A stretch of DNA of 20,000 nucleotides from Botryococcus braunii (GCA_002005505.1 KV908574.1:126381-146380), one strand, 5' to 3'. Shown: positions 1-11,138, numbered from the stretch's first letter. Made by a program: numbers and translations. Notes: generated by a model not told the origin, from the letters alone.

Positions 1-66
<66 letters not shown>
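1..66. repeat. (AC)n microsatellite, cut by the left edge
   Basis: A pure AC dinucleotide array of at least 33 units starts at the first base, so its true length is unknown. It is the first of several AC arrays in the window. If the plus-strand exon at 469-684 is real, this array lies in its preceding intron. Confidence 0.98.
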
Positions 67-67
<1 letters not shown>

Positions 68-468
68 ACGCACGAGCGTGGGAGGAATGGTTACGGTGGG
101 GGGGGGGGGAGAGGGAGGAGAAGTGGGAATGCTTCGTTTGGGGGGGGGGGGGGGATTACTGCCGTCTTTTGTCTTGGGGGCGGGGAGGGTGGGGTTCATG
201 GCGTTGGGCAGGTGGAGGAGGAGGATCATTACATTGGGTTTGTTTGGGGCGGGGGCGGGGGGAGCGGGTGAGAGGTTCATGGCAAGGGACGTGGGTAGTG
301 GAGAAGGGGGGGATCCTTACAGTCTCCCCCCCGCCCTTTTTTATTCTTTGTTGCTTTTTTTTTTTGGGGGGGGGGGGAGAGGGGGAACATTAGAGGAGAG
401 GAGGTCAAAACAAGTCGCCGCCGGCCGAGGCATCTGAGGGGGCTGTCGGGCATTTTGGGGTCGTGCAG
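67..468 (+). repeat. G-rich low-complexity DNA with G-quadruplex motif
   Basis: The plus strand carries poly-G runs near 98-109, 140-154 and 366-378 among GGA and GGT stretches. Four G-runs of 4, 5, 6 and 3 separated by 1-3 bases at 246-268 fit an intramolecular G-quadruplex. TTCATGGC at 195 and 276 with similar flanks suggests a decayed tandem repeat of about 81 bp. Open frames here are glycine-rich shadows of the G runs. The stretch probably belongs to an intron ending in the CAG at 466-468. Confidence 0.7.
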
Positions 469-684
469 CTGGCGCTGCACACCATGGCTCTGACGGGGGC
501 GGTGATTGCGGTCCTCTCCCTCGTATCGCTGCCCTCGGTGTGTTCCCTGGTTCCGTCCCCCGCGGGGCAGCAGGCCTGCGCCGCCTGGGGAAGCATGTGG
601 CATCTGCTGGTGGGTTTCATCGCCCCCGTCGCGCTGTCCATCGTTCTGCGGTACTCCCGCAGGGGCCGCACCCACTCTGCCTGA
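469..684 (+). CDS. Probable terminal exon, unidentified membrane protein (partial)
   Basis: An open stretch of 71 codons begins right after a TCGTGCAG that could be a 3' splice site and ends in TGA at 682-684. About 61 of the 71 codons end in G or C, far above the window average and typical of coding sequence in GC-rich algal genes. The peptide has two hydrophobic stretches: residues about 5-23, and about 45-62, which contains HLLVGFIAPVALSIVL. A basic tail, RYSRRGRTHSA, follows. This looks like the last two membrane spans of a multi-span protein with a short positive end. I do not recognise the family. An alternative is a small single-exon protein starting at the ATG at 484. The opposite strand is also open, but its translation is of low complexity and looks like a shadow. 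Earlier exons would lie left of the window. Confidence 0.42.
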   Translation: MALHTMALTGAVIAVLSLVSLPSVCSLVPSPAGQQACAAWGSMWHLLVGFIAPVALSIVLRYSRRGRTHSA

Positions 685-1113
685 CTTCTCTCGCCGTGCC
701 AATCCCCTCGGGAGAATGTGAATTTTGGTGAGCATTACTCTGGAGGCCGTGCAATCACCTTGGGGAAGCCTGCATTCGCCCCCTTTCACCTGGACCTCGG
801 TCTGGAATCCCCGGGCAGCCGAGCGCGCTCTTCGCCACGCGCGTTTAGCCGATTGGTGTCGTGCAAAGCCTCGTTACTCTGCTGGGTGGGCGTTGGCAGC
901 CCGGGGTGTTGAACAAAAGCGTGTGGTGTCGTTGGGGCTGTCGGCCCGTGCAAGCTTTTGGGACTCAGCCAAGGGTTTGGCGGGACGGTTGCTTGAGGGC
1001 CACATGGAGGCCCTGTGCTGGTCATGTGAGGGCCCTCAAGGTCGCGCAATGGAGTTTGCACGACGCACTTGGTGCAGTTGAAGAAAAGCGGAGCATATCA
1101 CTTTATATGTGTC

Positions 1114-1129
1114 TCGTGATATATCACGA
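1114..1129. repeat. 16-bp perfect palindrome TCGTGATATATCACGA
   Basis: The 16 bases read the same on both strands. The site could be a dimeric protein-binding site or a short cruciform, but nothing around it points to a function. It lies about 430 bp after the stop codon of the putative plus-strand exon. Confidence 0.9.
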
Positions 1130-1216
1130 TACGCATCGCCCCTTCCTGGCCAGCAGGCCGATTTGGCTGTGTGCCTGCGGTTTGAGCATTGCTGGTACGC
1201 TGTAGTGACGCAATGA

Positions 1217-1246
1217 TTTGCGGGCCAGCTTTGCGGGCCAGCTTTG
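1217..1246 (+). repeat. Short tandem repeat, 13-bp unit
   Basis: The unit TTGCGGGCCAGCT occurs twice back to back, followed by a partial third copy. It looks like a small slippage duplication. Confidence 0.85.
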
Positions 1247-2586
1247 CGAGCGTCGTGGCATGTGTTGGGGCCGAGGGCTCGATGAGATGGACATGCGGAA
1301 ACTTGCGTTGTCATTCCTTTGTTTTTCAATCCTTGGTTCGTCTTATGTATTCGGAGCCCGGCGTTTTTGGGGGGTTGGTAAATGCCCACCTCGAGCTTTC
1401 TTTGAAGCGCATAGTAGCCGTGTCGGGGCCGAGAGCACACGCTGATGCCTACCTGGCAGCACTGAATGTCCTGTTTGGAGCCTGTGGGGGTAGTGAAGGC
1501 CCACCTTGGGACTGGTTTTGAAACGACTAAGGCAATAGGCCTGATGTTCTTGAGCGAAGACTTAAAAAGATGGGCCTTAACCAAGCGGTGAGAATTGAGG
1601 ATGGGGTCCTCAAGCAGGGGCTCAAGAGCATGCTGTACGTTCTCGGTAACCATTGAAGGCCTTTCTTTTCTTCTGAGAAGTATCATTCCTTACGAGTCTG
1701 GATCACCCGAAGTGGTTTGCCAGCGTTATGTAATAATCGTTCAGGATGGATAGATCATTCGTTTAAGACCATGTGGTCTGGAGCACAATGGTAACATGGT
1801 ACTCGAGAGGACAATGTTTACATTGTACTTCTTTTGGAAAATCCCCGATTTTAGTGCATCATGGCGAGCATACAGAGATATATCCCGAGAGAAAAAGTCC
1901 TACATAGATGTTTTTAGAAAGTCATTCTTTGACCCAAGCGTGTTTCCTCGAATCAGTCTTGGTGAAAGGGCCAAGGTCTGGTTGTACTCGATTCGCCACA
2001 CCTTCGTGGCACGCTGTTGCTGATGTAGTGACAGCGGGTGGTGTTCCTGCATGTAATGTGCGCTCTCCACAGCGAAATTTTTGAAGGGTGTGCCAATCAG
2101 TTGTGCAGCCGCTTGAGCTCTCGTAGATGCTCCTACTAGAAAAAGTGTAAAGTGGACAGTGCTCCTACAGTTGTGAAGGACAGTCGGGACCCAGCCAGAA
2201 GATAGCAGGTCTGCAAAATGGCATTGTCAAATGTAGTTAGATTTGGTCAACGGGGTAGCTGAACAGCAAGGGCAGCAGGGCAGATTCATGCGGGCAAATG
2301 TGCAAAAGCAACCCAACTTGAGTAGTCAACAAAAGTAAAGGCCTGGCTTTTGCAGCTGTGGGCTACTAAGCTGGAAGTCCCCCACCCCCACCCACAGACG
2401 GCTTTTATGTCTTGGGGGATATTGAATATATATACGTTACGTCACTTCTCAAACATGGTCCCCAGTCAGAGAGTTACTGGGGATGGCGGAAACAGGGAGG
2501 GCCGCTGTAGCATTGTGCTGATGAGTTGCGGCACTCACTGCGGCCTCGTTTTGGTCTTAAGACTTGGCTATTGATGGTGTACAGCA

Positions 2587-2653
2587 GTTGGAAGCTACCC
2601 ACATGAGTGTCCTACAGCTACAGCCTGTTGAGGCTAACCATGTGAGTGTCCTG
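2587..2653 (+). repeat. Imperfect direct repeat, period 40 bp
   Basis: GTTGGAAGCTACCCACATGA and GTTGAGGCTAACCATGTGA, both followed by GTGTCCT, lie 40 bp apart. The similarity covers about 27 bp per copy with several differences. This is a minor local duplication of unknown meaning. Confidence 0.6.
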
Positions 2654-5212
2654 TTGTACGGCAGACCTTGCTCGCCACATGTGCACATTAGGCAGAGGGT
2701 GGAGGTACGCGTGGAGAACACGTCAGGGTGAAAGAGCGTGGCAATGCAATTTGTGGTCGTGTGGGGCACACAAGGTTCAGGACCCAGTCAGTGATATGCC
2801 CGCAGCAAGGCAACTCTTCACTTTAGTGTATAGATGTAGAATCCTTTTCAGTTGGCCGCAGTTTGGAAGGGGCAGTTGCCAACTTTCTTGGCATCAGTCG
2901 GCTTCTCAAGAAGTCCATGTCGGTACTGATCCGCAGTCTGGCAAGAGCTTTTTCAGTGTGCGGAATTCTGCAGCTGCCAGGCTTGCAAGTGGGGGAGTGA
3001 TATTAGTGTCACTACTGTCGGCCAGCGCGAAGCGCAATTGATGCCCTGCGTCAGGTATGGCGACTGAATTGGGCAAAATTAACAGCCAGAGCGGGTTGAG
3101 CATTACTTGACAGTTACCAGATGCTCTGCACTTGTGGGCTGCCCAGTGTGTTCAAATAAGCACCTGTTCTTGTGCGACTCTTGGGAGACTCTCCACAGGT
3201 CACTATTGGCCTGTGGCTCCACATTTCATTCATATCAGAAGAGACGGGAGACTTGGGACTTAAAAGAGTATCCAGCTTGTGACTCCCAGCTCACCCGTGT
3301 GTGTAGGTTAGGCCGCAAGCCACAGTTGGGCACGGAGAGGATGGTTGCCAAATTTGGCTTTGAAGCTTCTTAGCTGTGCTTGACTCTGGGAAGTTGGCGC
3401 GTAGCTCCATCCTGCCTCACGTGAAATCAGGGGGTTCCCTTGCGTATGACGCAGCTTCTCATCGAGTTCCTCATGCCATATCAGCGTCTGGCTTTTGGCC
3501 TGGCCATGAGACTGAAGGGGGGCCGGGGGGGGGGGGACTAGAACAACGGAGCCTTACAGATAGTGTTCTTGCTCTTTTATAGTTCCCAGCATGTTCTCTG
3601 TATTTTAGCTCCCTCGTCCGAGGACATAGAATCATGCGGAAGCTTTTTAAGATAGTGGAGAGCTTCCGGCGCGTATTTGTCGACCTGTACAAGCGGACAG
3701 CAGGACCGTTTTGATGGGCGTTCTCTGGGAGGATTGATGGACGTCCCGTAGTTTTGTGAAAACTAGAAGCTGAAGGTTTTGGAGGACGTTTTGTTGTGTG
3801 GATCCCGAATTTCTAAGTGGCTCATTACGTATCATTGGTATGCCATAATGCCCGAAAAGCTTGGGCCGGCGGTGGCAAGCCCTTGGCGGACGCTGCTTGC
3901 CAATATTGCAAGTTTCGAGTTGCCTATCGAGATTGCATTTGGGGTTGGGAAGGGTGGAATGGGGCTTCGACCCATTTGATGGTGCATCTCCAAGTTCCGC
4001 AGGATGGCTCGTGTGCATTTGATTTTCAAAAACTTGTGGCAGCAAAGCAGTGTCTCCATGTCATCAGCCTCTACGGGCTGGCGCAGGCGAGAGATTGCCC
4101 TGCTTCAGTATAATGCGGCAAGGGGCACTCTGTTGGCACCTCATGCCGTGAGGGTGTCAGAGGGATTCTTAACATTCATACCTATATTGTTTGTATTGAT
4201 TTTATATGTGTAGTGCGAGCGCCCTTGGCTCAGCAGCATTAAGTCAGGTTCTAGAAGTCAGGCTCCAGGTCTGAGATTGTTCTTAAGAGGGCTCCGAGCT
4301 AAATGCCAGGGGGGGGGGGTATGCTTCACTTTTTAAAAGAGCTCAAAGAGCTCAAAGGGCCAGCTTCAGGACTGAAGTGCGACAGATGGGCCCACGTGCA
4401 CCGTAATGGCACAGGTGATGGACAAATCCATATCCGAGAGCTATCCACAAGGTGCCTGAAGTGCGCACATAGCCACCATTTCTAGTTGGCTAGTTGGATG
4501 TTACGTGCACGTCAGGGGAATCCTGCAAAGAGGGCGCGTCGTCATCAGTGGGGCTGTACGCAGTGCAGAGGATAATTACCGTTCATGGGAATCCACCGAC
4601 ATAACCCCAATCGTTGCGGATTGGACGCTGGCCAGGGTGGCCAGACGCCTTTTTGGCACAAAAAGTCATCCTAAAGGGAGGACGGGATGAAACGTGTGAT
4701 ATTCTTGTTTGATGGTCAGAATGCCTTGCTGCAATCAGGAGTATGCTGACCCTCGTGTTCTTACGCAGCTGGTAGTATCTAGGAACACCATACTTGGTGA
4801 TTGCAAAACCGTGCTTCTATAGCTGACGTGCTCAGTGTCATCATTGTCCACCGTGCCACCCAGGGGAGTTGTCCTCGGGAGTACCCAGGGACTGGCCTGT
4901 GGCCCGGGTCAGTGTGTGTGCACCAACGCAGCGTGGGGGAAGCTTTCCCACATAGCAGGTGCATCCGCCAGTGAAAAGAGGACTTGCTCGTTGTGTACAA
5001 TCGTTGTGTCACAAATGAGCTGATGGAGCGGTTGCGATCATCTTTGGAAGTTGTGACAAGCAGTTTCCCGGTTTGACATGCGAAGTGCTGGCGTGGACTG
5101 CTGAGAGGTTGAACGATATCGAAGACTGAATCATGCCTCCAGCAAAGGAGGAATCACAAGGAAGCTTAAGTATACCCCTCGCCCCCTCGCCTCAAATCCT
5201 GTATAGGACCCA

Positions 5213-5218
5213 AATAAA
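5213..5218 (+). promoter_or_regulatory. Possible plus-strand polyadenylation signal AATAAA
   Basis: A canonical AATAAA lies near the right end of the G/T-rich plus-strand stretch. A hexamer is expected several times by chance in 20 kb. If the organism is a chlorophyte, TGTAA would be the expected signal instead; one lies on the plus strand at about 5378. The placement is suggestive only. Confidence 0.15.
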
Positions 5219-5565
5219 GTCATTGTCGCTTAGTGTACGAGCTTTACTCGAGTCTGTTAGGTTTCTTATAATGAAACACAGTTTAACGCGTTCCTACTGG
5301 TAATTTCAGAACCACCACGGATTTCAATCAGAGCAAGGCTATTCTTCAGGTTGATTAATGCGAAGGGCAGGCAGGAATGTAATTACTTCATCTGGGGGCA
5401 TGCTTAATGAGGGTGGCTTGTACAAGGTGCTCGGTGGTGCGAGATACCTTCAGCAAGGGAAGCTGGTTTCGGCTAACTTGATATTAACAGTGGTTTCCTA
5501 CTCATGTTTTGCTGTTCCCTGTCTCTTATTTGACTCGCTTTGGCATAATCTGTGGACTGTATGAC

Positions 5566-5566
<1 letters not shown>

Positions 5567-5633
<67 letters not shown>
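5567..5633. repeat. (AC)n microsatellite
   Basis: About 33 uninterrupted AC units. The array lies between the G/T-rich left part and the mainly A/C-rich right part of the plus strand, in the gap between two convergent transcription directions. Open frames through it encode only Thr-His or Val-Cys repeats and are not genes. Confidence 0.98.
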
Positions 5634-5636
<3 letters not shown>

Positions 5637-5799
5637 CACCACACGCACAGCAACACCACGCTGGTGTGCAACACTCACCACCCCTGCCACCCCTTTCACA
5701 CACAAGGAGGCAGGCCTGTGGCTAGATGTGTGTATCTTGAAAGTTGTAACAGGCAGACTGGCGTGGCCGACATGTACGTATTGTGCTTTGTGTAGCGGT

Positions 5800-5815
5800 G
5801 GGGCCAGTCGGCCCC
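5800..5815. repeat. Short GC hairpin, 6-bp stem
   Basis: GGGGCC, a four-base loop AGTC, then GGCCCC. This is a perfect 6-bp stem immediately before the tRNA-like fragment. Confidence 0.7.
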
Positions 5816-5820
5816 GCGTC

Positions 5821-5866
5821 GGCCCAGGATAGCACGTCCGCCTGAGGACAGAAGGCTTCGAGTCAT
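5821..5866 (+). pseudogene. tRNA-like fragment, possible SINE head (weak)
   Basis: The plus strand reads GGCCCAGGATAGCACGTC, which resembles the 5' half of an arginine-type tRNA with its A-box. It continues through AGAAGG to GCTTCGAGTC, close to a T-loop B-box. The spacing between the two boxes is too short for a full tRNA, and I cannot build a seven-base-pair acceptor stem or a normal anticodon arm. It is at best a decayed tRNA or the head of a tRNA-derived short interspersed element, and it may be chance. Confidence 0.2.
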
Positions 5867-6127
5867 TGCTTTTGTGACTTGCGTCTGGCCTGAAACATTT
5901 GTGGATAAGGAAAGCGTGTCCTGCACATGAGGCAGCGATGGCAATCGAGATGTTATACATTGAGTTGCCAAACACGGACAACTTACGACCTCAGCGATTT
6001 ACTGAAGACCTGGTAACATGCCCTGCACATGAGCATGTCTCCCAAAGTCACCTTTATTTTGCCAACAACCAAGACTGTATGATCCACTTGCTGGACCACT
6101 TGTCATAGGAGTTCAATTATATTATCG

Positions 6128-6151
6128 GTCCTATCCCAATCCTATCCCAAT
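6128..6151 (+). repeat. Tandem repeat, 11-bp unit x2
   Basis: TCCTATCCCAA is repeated back to back. It is a small local duplication. Confidence 0.8.
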
Positions 6152-6220
6152 CTAGCATGACTAATTGCCCTGTATTGATCAGCAGGATGCAGTGGATTCC
6201 GCGGAAACGGACACAAACCT

Positions 6221-6226
6221 TTTATT
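6221..6226 (-). promoter_or_regulatory. Possible minus-strand polyadenylation signal
   Basis: TTTATT on the plus strand is AATAAA on the minus strand. It lies about 5 kb beyond the stop codon of the ATPase gene, near where the plus strand turns A/C-rich. A TGTAA, the usual chlorophyte signal, lies on the minus strand at 6515-6519. Either would imply an unusually long 3' untranslated region, so both are weak. Confidence 0.12.
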
Positions 6227-9200
6227 GAGCAGACTCGAGACTATCAAACAGACAACTGCTGTAAGAAAAGGACCGCCCGTTTTTATGCTTTTACTGCAGC
6301 AGACCATAAACAAGGTGTCACCCGCTTCTCTTAACGGGCTTTGGTCGCCAGCCTCTTTGAATGAATAAGAAGAGAAGAAGCAGCCGCACCACACAGCGAA
6401 GAAGAGGAGGGTACGACGCATCTTTAACCTGGCTTCTTGGACTCTTTGTCCTGTCAATCCTTTGCTTGCCAATTTTAACGAAGAATATCTTTGCTGCACG
6501 GTGAGTGGGAAGCCTTACAGCTTGAACCTTAAGAGTTCGGAGACGACTTTTCATCGGTCAGTCAAAAGGGAAAGTTAAGTACATATAATCCAGATTTAGC
6601 CTTCCTCAAACCCCGATGGTGAAGCAAAAGAGTACTTCATCCCCAGCTCATCAGAGCCTGGTGAATTTAAAAACTAGCATGTTGCAATCAATTAAATATG
6701 GTGTTGCCTTGCAAAGCATACACTTGAACTGCATGGGCTACTTCACAGTTGCCCTGCGTCAACGCACGTCTCCGGAATTTGTCAAGAAATGTACCTGTCA
6801 TCCCTGCAAACGTCCAACCTTCCAGCTGAACAATCATACAACCATGTTGTCATGTTTGATGTGTTGCAATATACACACATCGCAACTTCCTTCGTCCAAA
6901 ATGTGTCGTCCCAATCTTGTTCGACTCTGACGACCTGCTTTTCCACCGAAATTTATCTACCCTGGAGATTGGGCGTTTTGGGACGGTTGGCACCATGTCT
7001 GTGCCCATTAAGGGCTTGGCACATCCCTCCAGCTACGAAGCAATAGTGCTCTGAATGTACGTTTCGACCACACCCAGAACAGACAACCAAGAGGAGGTTG
7101 TACGTAAACCTTTACTTGACTGAGGCTCCATTGCAACTTTTAATGCCTAGAAAGACCATTTTCACGTTTTAATCGTCAAAACTTCCAGCGTACCTTTTAC
7201 GCCTACAAACATGATAATTGCTGGAAGAGCACAACCAGCCTCCCTCCAGACATGAACAATTGATACCTCAGCTACAGTAGACGAACTTCGAGTGTGAAAA
7301 GGATTGCCCAGTGAACCCCCCTCATGTGTTCCCACACCTCCTTTCCTCATTGACACCAATCTCCACCTGTCATCACCATAGATCTCGTTCCGTCGTGACC
7401 TCTCCTGGCCTTCGCCCTTTCCTTTTAGGAAAATGCCAAATTGAGTATGGCCAACAACTTCAGCGACGAACCCTTTCAGGCCTGCCAATACAGCCTTGCA
7501 TCTTCGTTTTTGTACTTCATGAGCTCCGACTCACCCCCTACAGGGCAAAGTTGAGCGGCCCTCCAGCTGGACAACAACCTCAGGTAATCCACATGATATG
7601 TGCTGAACATGTCAGCGGCTAACAGCACCCGACCAAATACATATCAGGCCAGCACCAAGCTCCTGTATTTGGGGCTAATGATACAGCTTGAACACTGCAG
7701 CGGCATCCAATACATGTAAGAACTTCCGCTGTTGAAGGCAGAGCGAAGGTATACAGGCTAGTTTACTGCCTAATTGCAGGTCAAGCGTCTTCTTAGAAGA
7801 CCGAAAGATCACACTGAGTGGAACGTCCTTCCCATCCCACACCAAGTACAAAGCAGGAACGCGGCAGGTGTCTGTACACAGCCCCTGATGTGTGTGGACG
7901 TCTGCCACGATTGAAAGCTACTAAATGTTCCATCAGAAAGTACCAAAGAATGCCTGCAACTGTCAGGCAGGGCATCAAAAGGAACGCTGAATGCACATCC
8001 AAGCTCAGCATGATCATTTGCTCATACTGAAATCAGCAAAGTACCATTGATAATCTGGAGTGGCTCTACAAACCCTTTTACCAAAGAAATGACATTATAA
8101 GCTCAGTGATGTCAGGGCTTCGCATTTGCCCACAATATTAACATGTGACACCGGACGATGCACCAACACTACAGGCTCGACGCATTGCAACAGATGGATG
8201 TTAAGTTGATGGATCAAACCCAGGATGTTGCTTCTTCCATCCTCTGAAGGTAGGATGAGGGCCTTCATGCCAGATCAGCCTGCAATCGCAACCCCATGTA
8301 ACCCAAATTAGGCGAGGTCCATAAAAAAGACACCACTCCTCCCTCCCCCGAAAGCGGAAGAATGTGTTGGGGAGGGCAGGGCAAAAATTGAACAGAAATT
8401 CCCCATTTGCCCCAAGAATCCCAAGCTTATTCTTGCCACCATGCACTCAAACGCAGAGCTTCACGGCTATGAATGCGGCATAACAAGGTTGGTTGACAGC
8501 AGGTGTAGAAAGTTTCTCTAATGTGATGTACATTGCCTGAAAAATATCTAAGTAATCCATGTCTGGAGCGGATCCACAATAGGCAATGGCCAGGCCCCAG
8601 GTGAGGAACTGATTTACTTGCTGACAAAGGGCGCTTGACTCCATAAACATTGGAGCTTGGTTACTGTCATGAGGGTTGCTGATGTGATGCTCCGCAAGGC
8701 ATGTGAGGACAGATAAAGATTCAGTGCAACACCTGTGTGGGTCAAGTTTTGCTTGCCAGAATTATTGCTTTTGGACACTACGTCTTCGAAAGCTTTGTGT
8801 GGCTGAGTGTGGCCCACTGCCAGAGCCCAACAGGCGCATGACCCTATCATCTTGGGACGTGACTTTGCGCAAGATCGGGACATCTGACTTTTGAGTAAAG
8901 ATGCTTCCAATGACAGAAGGCCTGCTGAGGGACATGGTGCGAGAGTCGCGTGGGCGCCATTCAGGCCCAATGGTTGGCCTCTTGGTGTATGCTGGACCTT
9001 GAAACTGTGAGACTCGTGCAAGTGTTGGAGTAACGCGGGTTGATAAGGGTACGGCATCCGGGGTGCGCGGCGCATAGGTCACCCTCGGCGCAAAGGAAAG
9101 ACGGCCCCTGTGTACAGACATGTTCTGGTCGAAAATATGGCGTCAAAAGTGCTGGACACTACCATTCAACAAAACAACCTTTCTCTAGAGTGTCCTTTTT

Positions 9201-10635
9201 GACAGCGAGTGTGAAGAAAAAAGAACGGGAGATAGTCCTGATCCAACACTTACCCTGCAATGGAGGTACCCACAATTGCTAACGAAAAACCCCTTGACGC
9301 CCTTTGGGAATCAGTCTATACAGCCATAGCTGTCCAAATGTGCCAGTATTCATAACCTAAATCAAGACTTCCCCATGTTGCTGGCCGCTCACCATATGGA
9401 GTGCATGGTACAAGCTGCCATGTTGCACACTGGTGTACGCCTAACATACGCCAAAGACCACTGCCTGCTTCCCCCAAAAAATGCTTTTTAAGCTACCCAA
9501 GCTGGCAACTGGCCATACACCCCACACCTGCCCCATTTCAGTTTCTTGGGACGTCCAAGGCATTCTGAGTGTATAATAACCTGTCATGACTGTGGCAAGG
9601 TCCATCTGAGTTTGCATGCGCATTTTGGGTGCATGCAACGAGCAGCTGTCAGTCATGGATCTGCAGTTGGAGATGTGGAGTCCTTCATCATATGCTGCAC
9701 CCGTGGAGAAGCTGGTGGGGCATGGACTGTGTCAAGGTACTGGGACGCTGTCAAGGCGAAAGGCATGCTCGAGCCTTGTGCAATTGGGGGTACTGGGGGC
9801 TCTGTGGGTACTGTGGCATCCTGCCAACGTCACAGAGAGAGGAAAAAGAGGGGGCTTAACCTCCATTCGGAGTGGCAACTATCCGCGACGTTTCAGACAC
9901 CTCGAAGAGAGGTGCACGGCGTTTCCAGAACCTCAACCTGAGGTGGGGACAGCAACGAAGGCGGGGGATTCGGGAGCGGACACACAGGTAAGTGCGGCTG
10001 ACAGGCGATGTGATGGGTGCTGTATAGCGCCTCACCCTAGGGAAAACGCCCCACGAGTCTAGCTGTCTGCTCACCCGCTAACATCAACCCCCTTAATGCC
10101 TGAACCAGAAGCTGTACTGTCAGGACCTGGATCTGTACTGTGATAAGGGTTTTCCCTTCTGTATCGGCACCAAAACCCAAGTTGGCATACTCCCTCCTTC
10201 GCAATATCAACTTTTCGTCCCTCCCGTGCATCCAAGTCTCAAAGGATTAGGTCCCTGCCTCTCGCGTTAACTCTGCCCCACCCCCCCACACCCCCCAAAA
10301 AAACGCTCCCACCCACTCAGACCCCATGTATTTCAGCTTCCATCTGCCCTCTCACTCTCTCTGCCATGCGATCCTCTGTGCACATCTGAGAGCATGAAAC
10401 CTTTCCCTCTTCCCTTCGTCCTTAACTCCATCCACCCCTCCAGTACTACTACAGCAAGTGGGATGAAGGAAACCACTGCCGCAGGGAGCGCAGCCGGACA
10501 ACCTTCTTGATCAGAACTGCAGCTGTACTTTCAGGTCCTGTACAGACGAACTGGTAGACCTGCCTCAATTGTCGAGAACTTCAGCCGAAGTGTGGCAGAA
10601 CCAAGGGATTGCAACTTGTCTGGGGCACAATAGGG

Positions 10636-10727
10636 CCATAGGGCCTTGCCCTGGTTATTTGAAAGCTGACTCGTTGAAAGGCTTTCCAACAAGTCAGCTT
10701 TCAAATAACCAGGGCAGTGCCCTATGG
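10636..10727. ncRNA. Long near-perfect fold-back hairpin (miRNA precursor-like or MITE-like)
   Basis: Bases 10636-10671 and 10692-10727 are reverse complements over 36 bp with two adjacent mismatches. The inner 20 bases also pair imperfectly (CGTTGAAAG against CTTTCCAACA), so almost the whole 92 nt folds into one stem with a tiny loop. Such arms are far longer than chance would give in 20 kb. Precursors of algal and plant small RNAs have this shape, and so do small fold-back transposons. I see no clear target-site duplication at the ends and no other copy in the window. It lies about 590 bp downstream of the ATPase stop codon and could be part of that transcript or an independent locus. The structure is certain; the function is not. 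Confidence 0.5.
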
Positions 10728-11138
10728 AGCACCTAAGCAGTCGACGTAAGAATGTCTGCAGAACCGAAGAGAACCGGTCTTTCTGAACTTTTACCCTGTG
10801 TGGTCATTGCTGCAGAAGTGGCACGGCACCATTCTGTTGTCAGGTGGACGTAGGTTGTACATAGGCTGAAACAACTTACCCAAATGATAAGAATGCAAGC
10901 CCCTTCAAAGACACTGGTGCAGGCATGCCACAGAACGCCAGCCTGTCAGGGAGGACATGCGGTCACAGTATCAGACAAAGACAGATAGCAGCTCCCCACC
11001 CTCCACCTCCACCCCACATCTGAGTGCATGTGGTTAAGCCGCTGTAGCATGGACAGCAGCAGTAATTGATCATAGAGTTTCTAGCTCTGATTTACCACCC
11101 TCCAGCGCGCCATGTTTCATTCTCTATAGGCCGAGGAT

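Larger units (their letters stand above)
685..5566. other. Gene-poor stretch, no recognisable coding sequence
   Basis: No open frame here gives a recognisable protein, and none shows the G/C-ending codon pattern of the exon to its left. The plus strand is mostly G/T-rich, as transcribed non-coding DNA often is. If transcribed, the stretch could be a very long 3' untranslated region, introns of another plus-strand gene, or a non-coding RNA. Small items inside it: a 16-bp palindrome at 1114-1129, a 13-bp unit repeated at 1218-1246, an imperfect 40-bp-period repeat at 2587-2653, poly-G near 3525 and 4310, and an AATAAA at 5213-5218. Confidence 0.6.

Noticed and set aside
277..789. Minus-strand open frame of 170 codons opposite the putative exon at 469-684
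   Set aside because: Composition is Arg/Gly/Pro/His-rich without hydrophobic structure, as expected for the shadow of a GC-ending-codon exon. The plus-strand reading is more protein-like.
1036..1686. Minus-strand open frame of 216 codons
   Set aside because: The longest non-repeat frame on the left, but the translation has no recognisable domain, lies against the apparent sense direction of the region, and shows no codon bias.
2646..3041. Plus-strand open frame of 131 codons
   Set aside because: No family resemblance and no codon bias. Length is within what random sequence of this composition gives over several kilobases.
8614..9075. Minus-strand open frame of 153 codons
   Set aside because: No motif recognised, ordinary codon use and no flanking splice signals that would join it to the ATPase gene.
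10037..10231. Minus-strand frame considered as a further C-terminal ATPase exon
   Set aside because: The peptide resembles no ATPase tail, and no matching acceptor in the right phase was clear.
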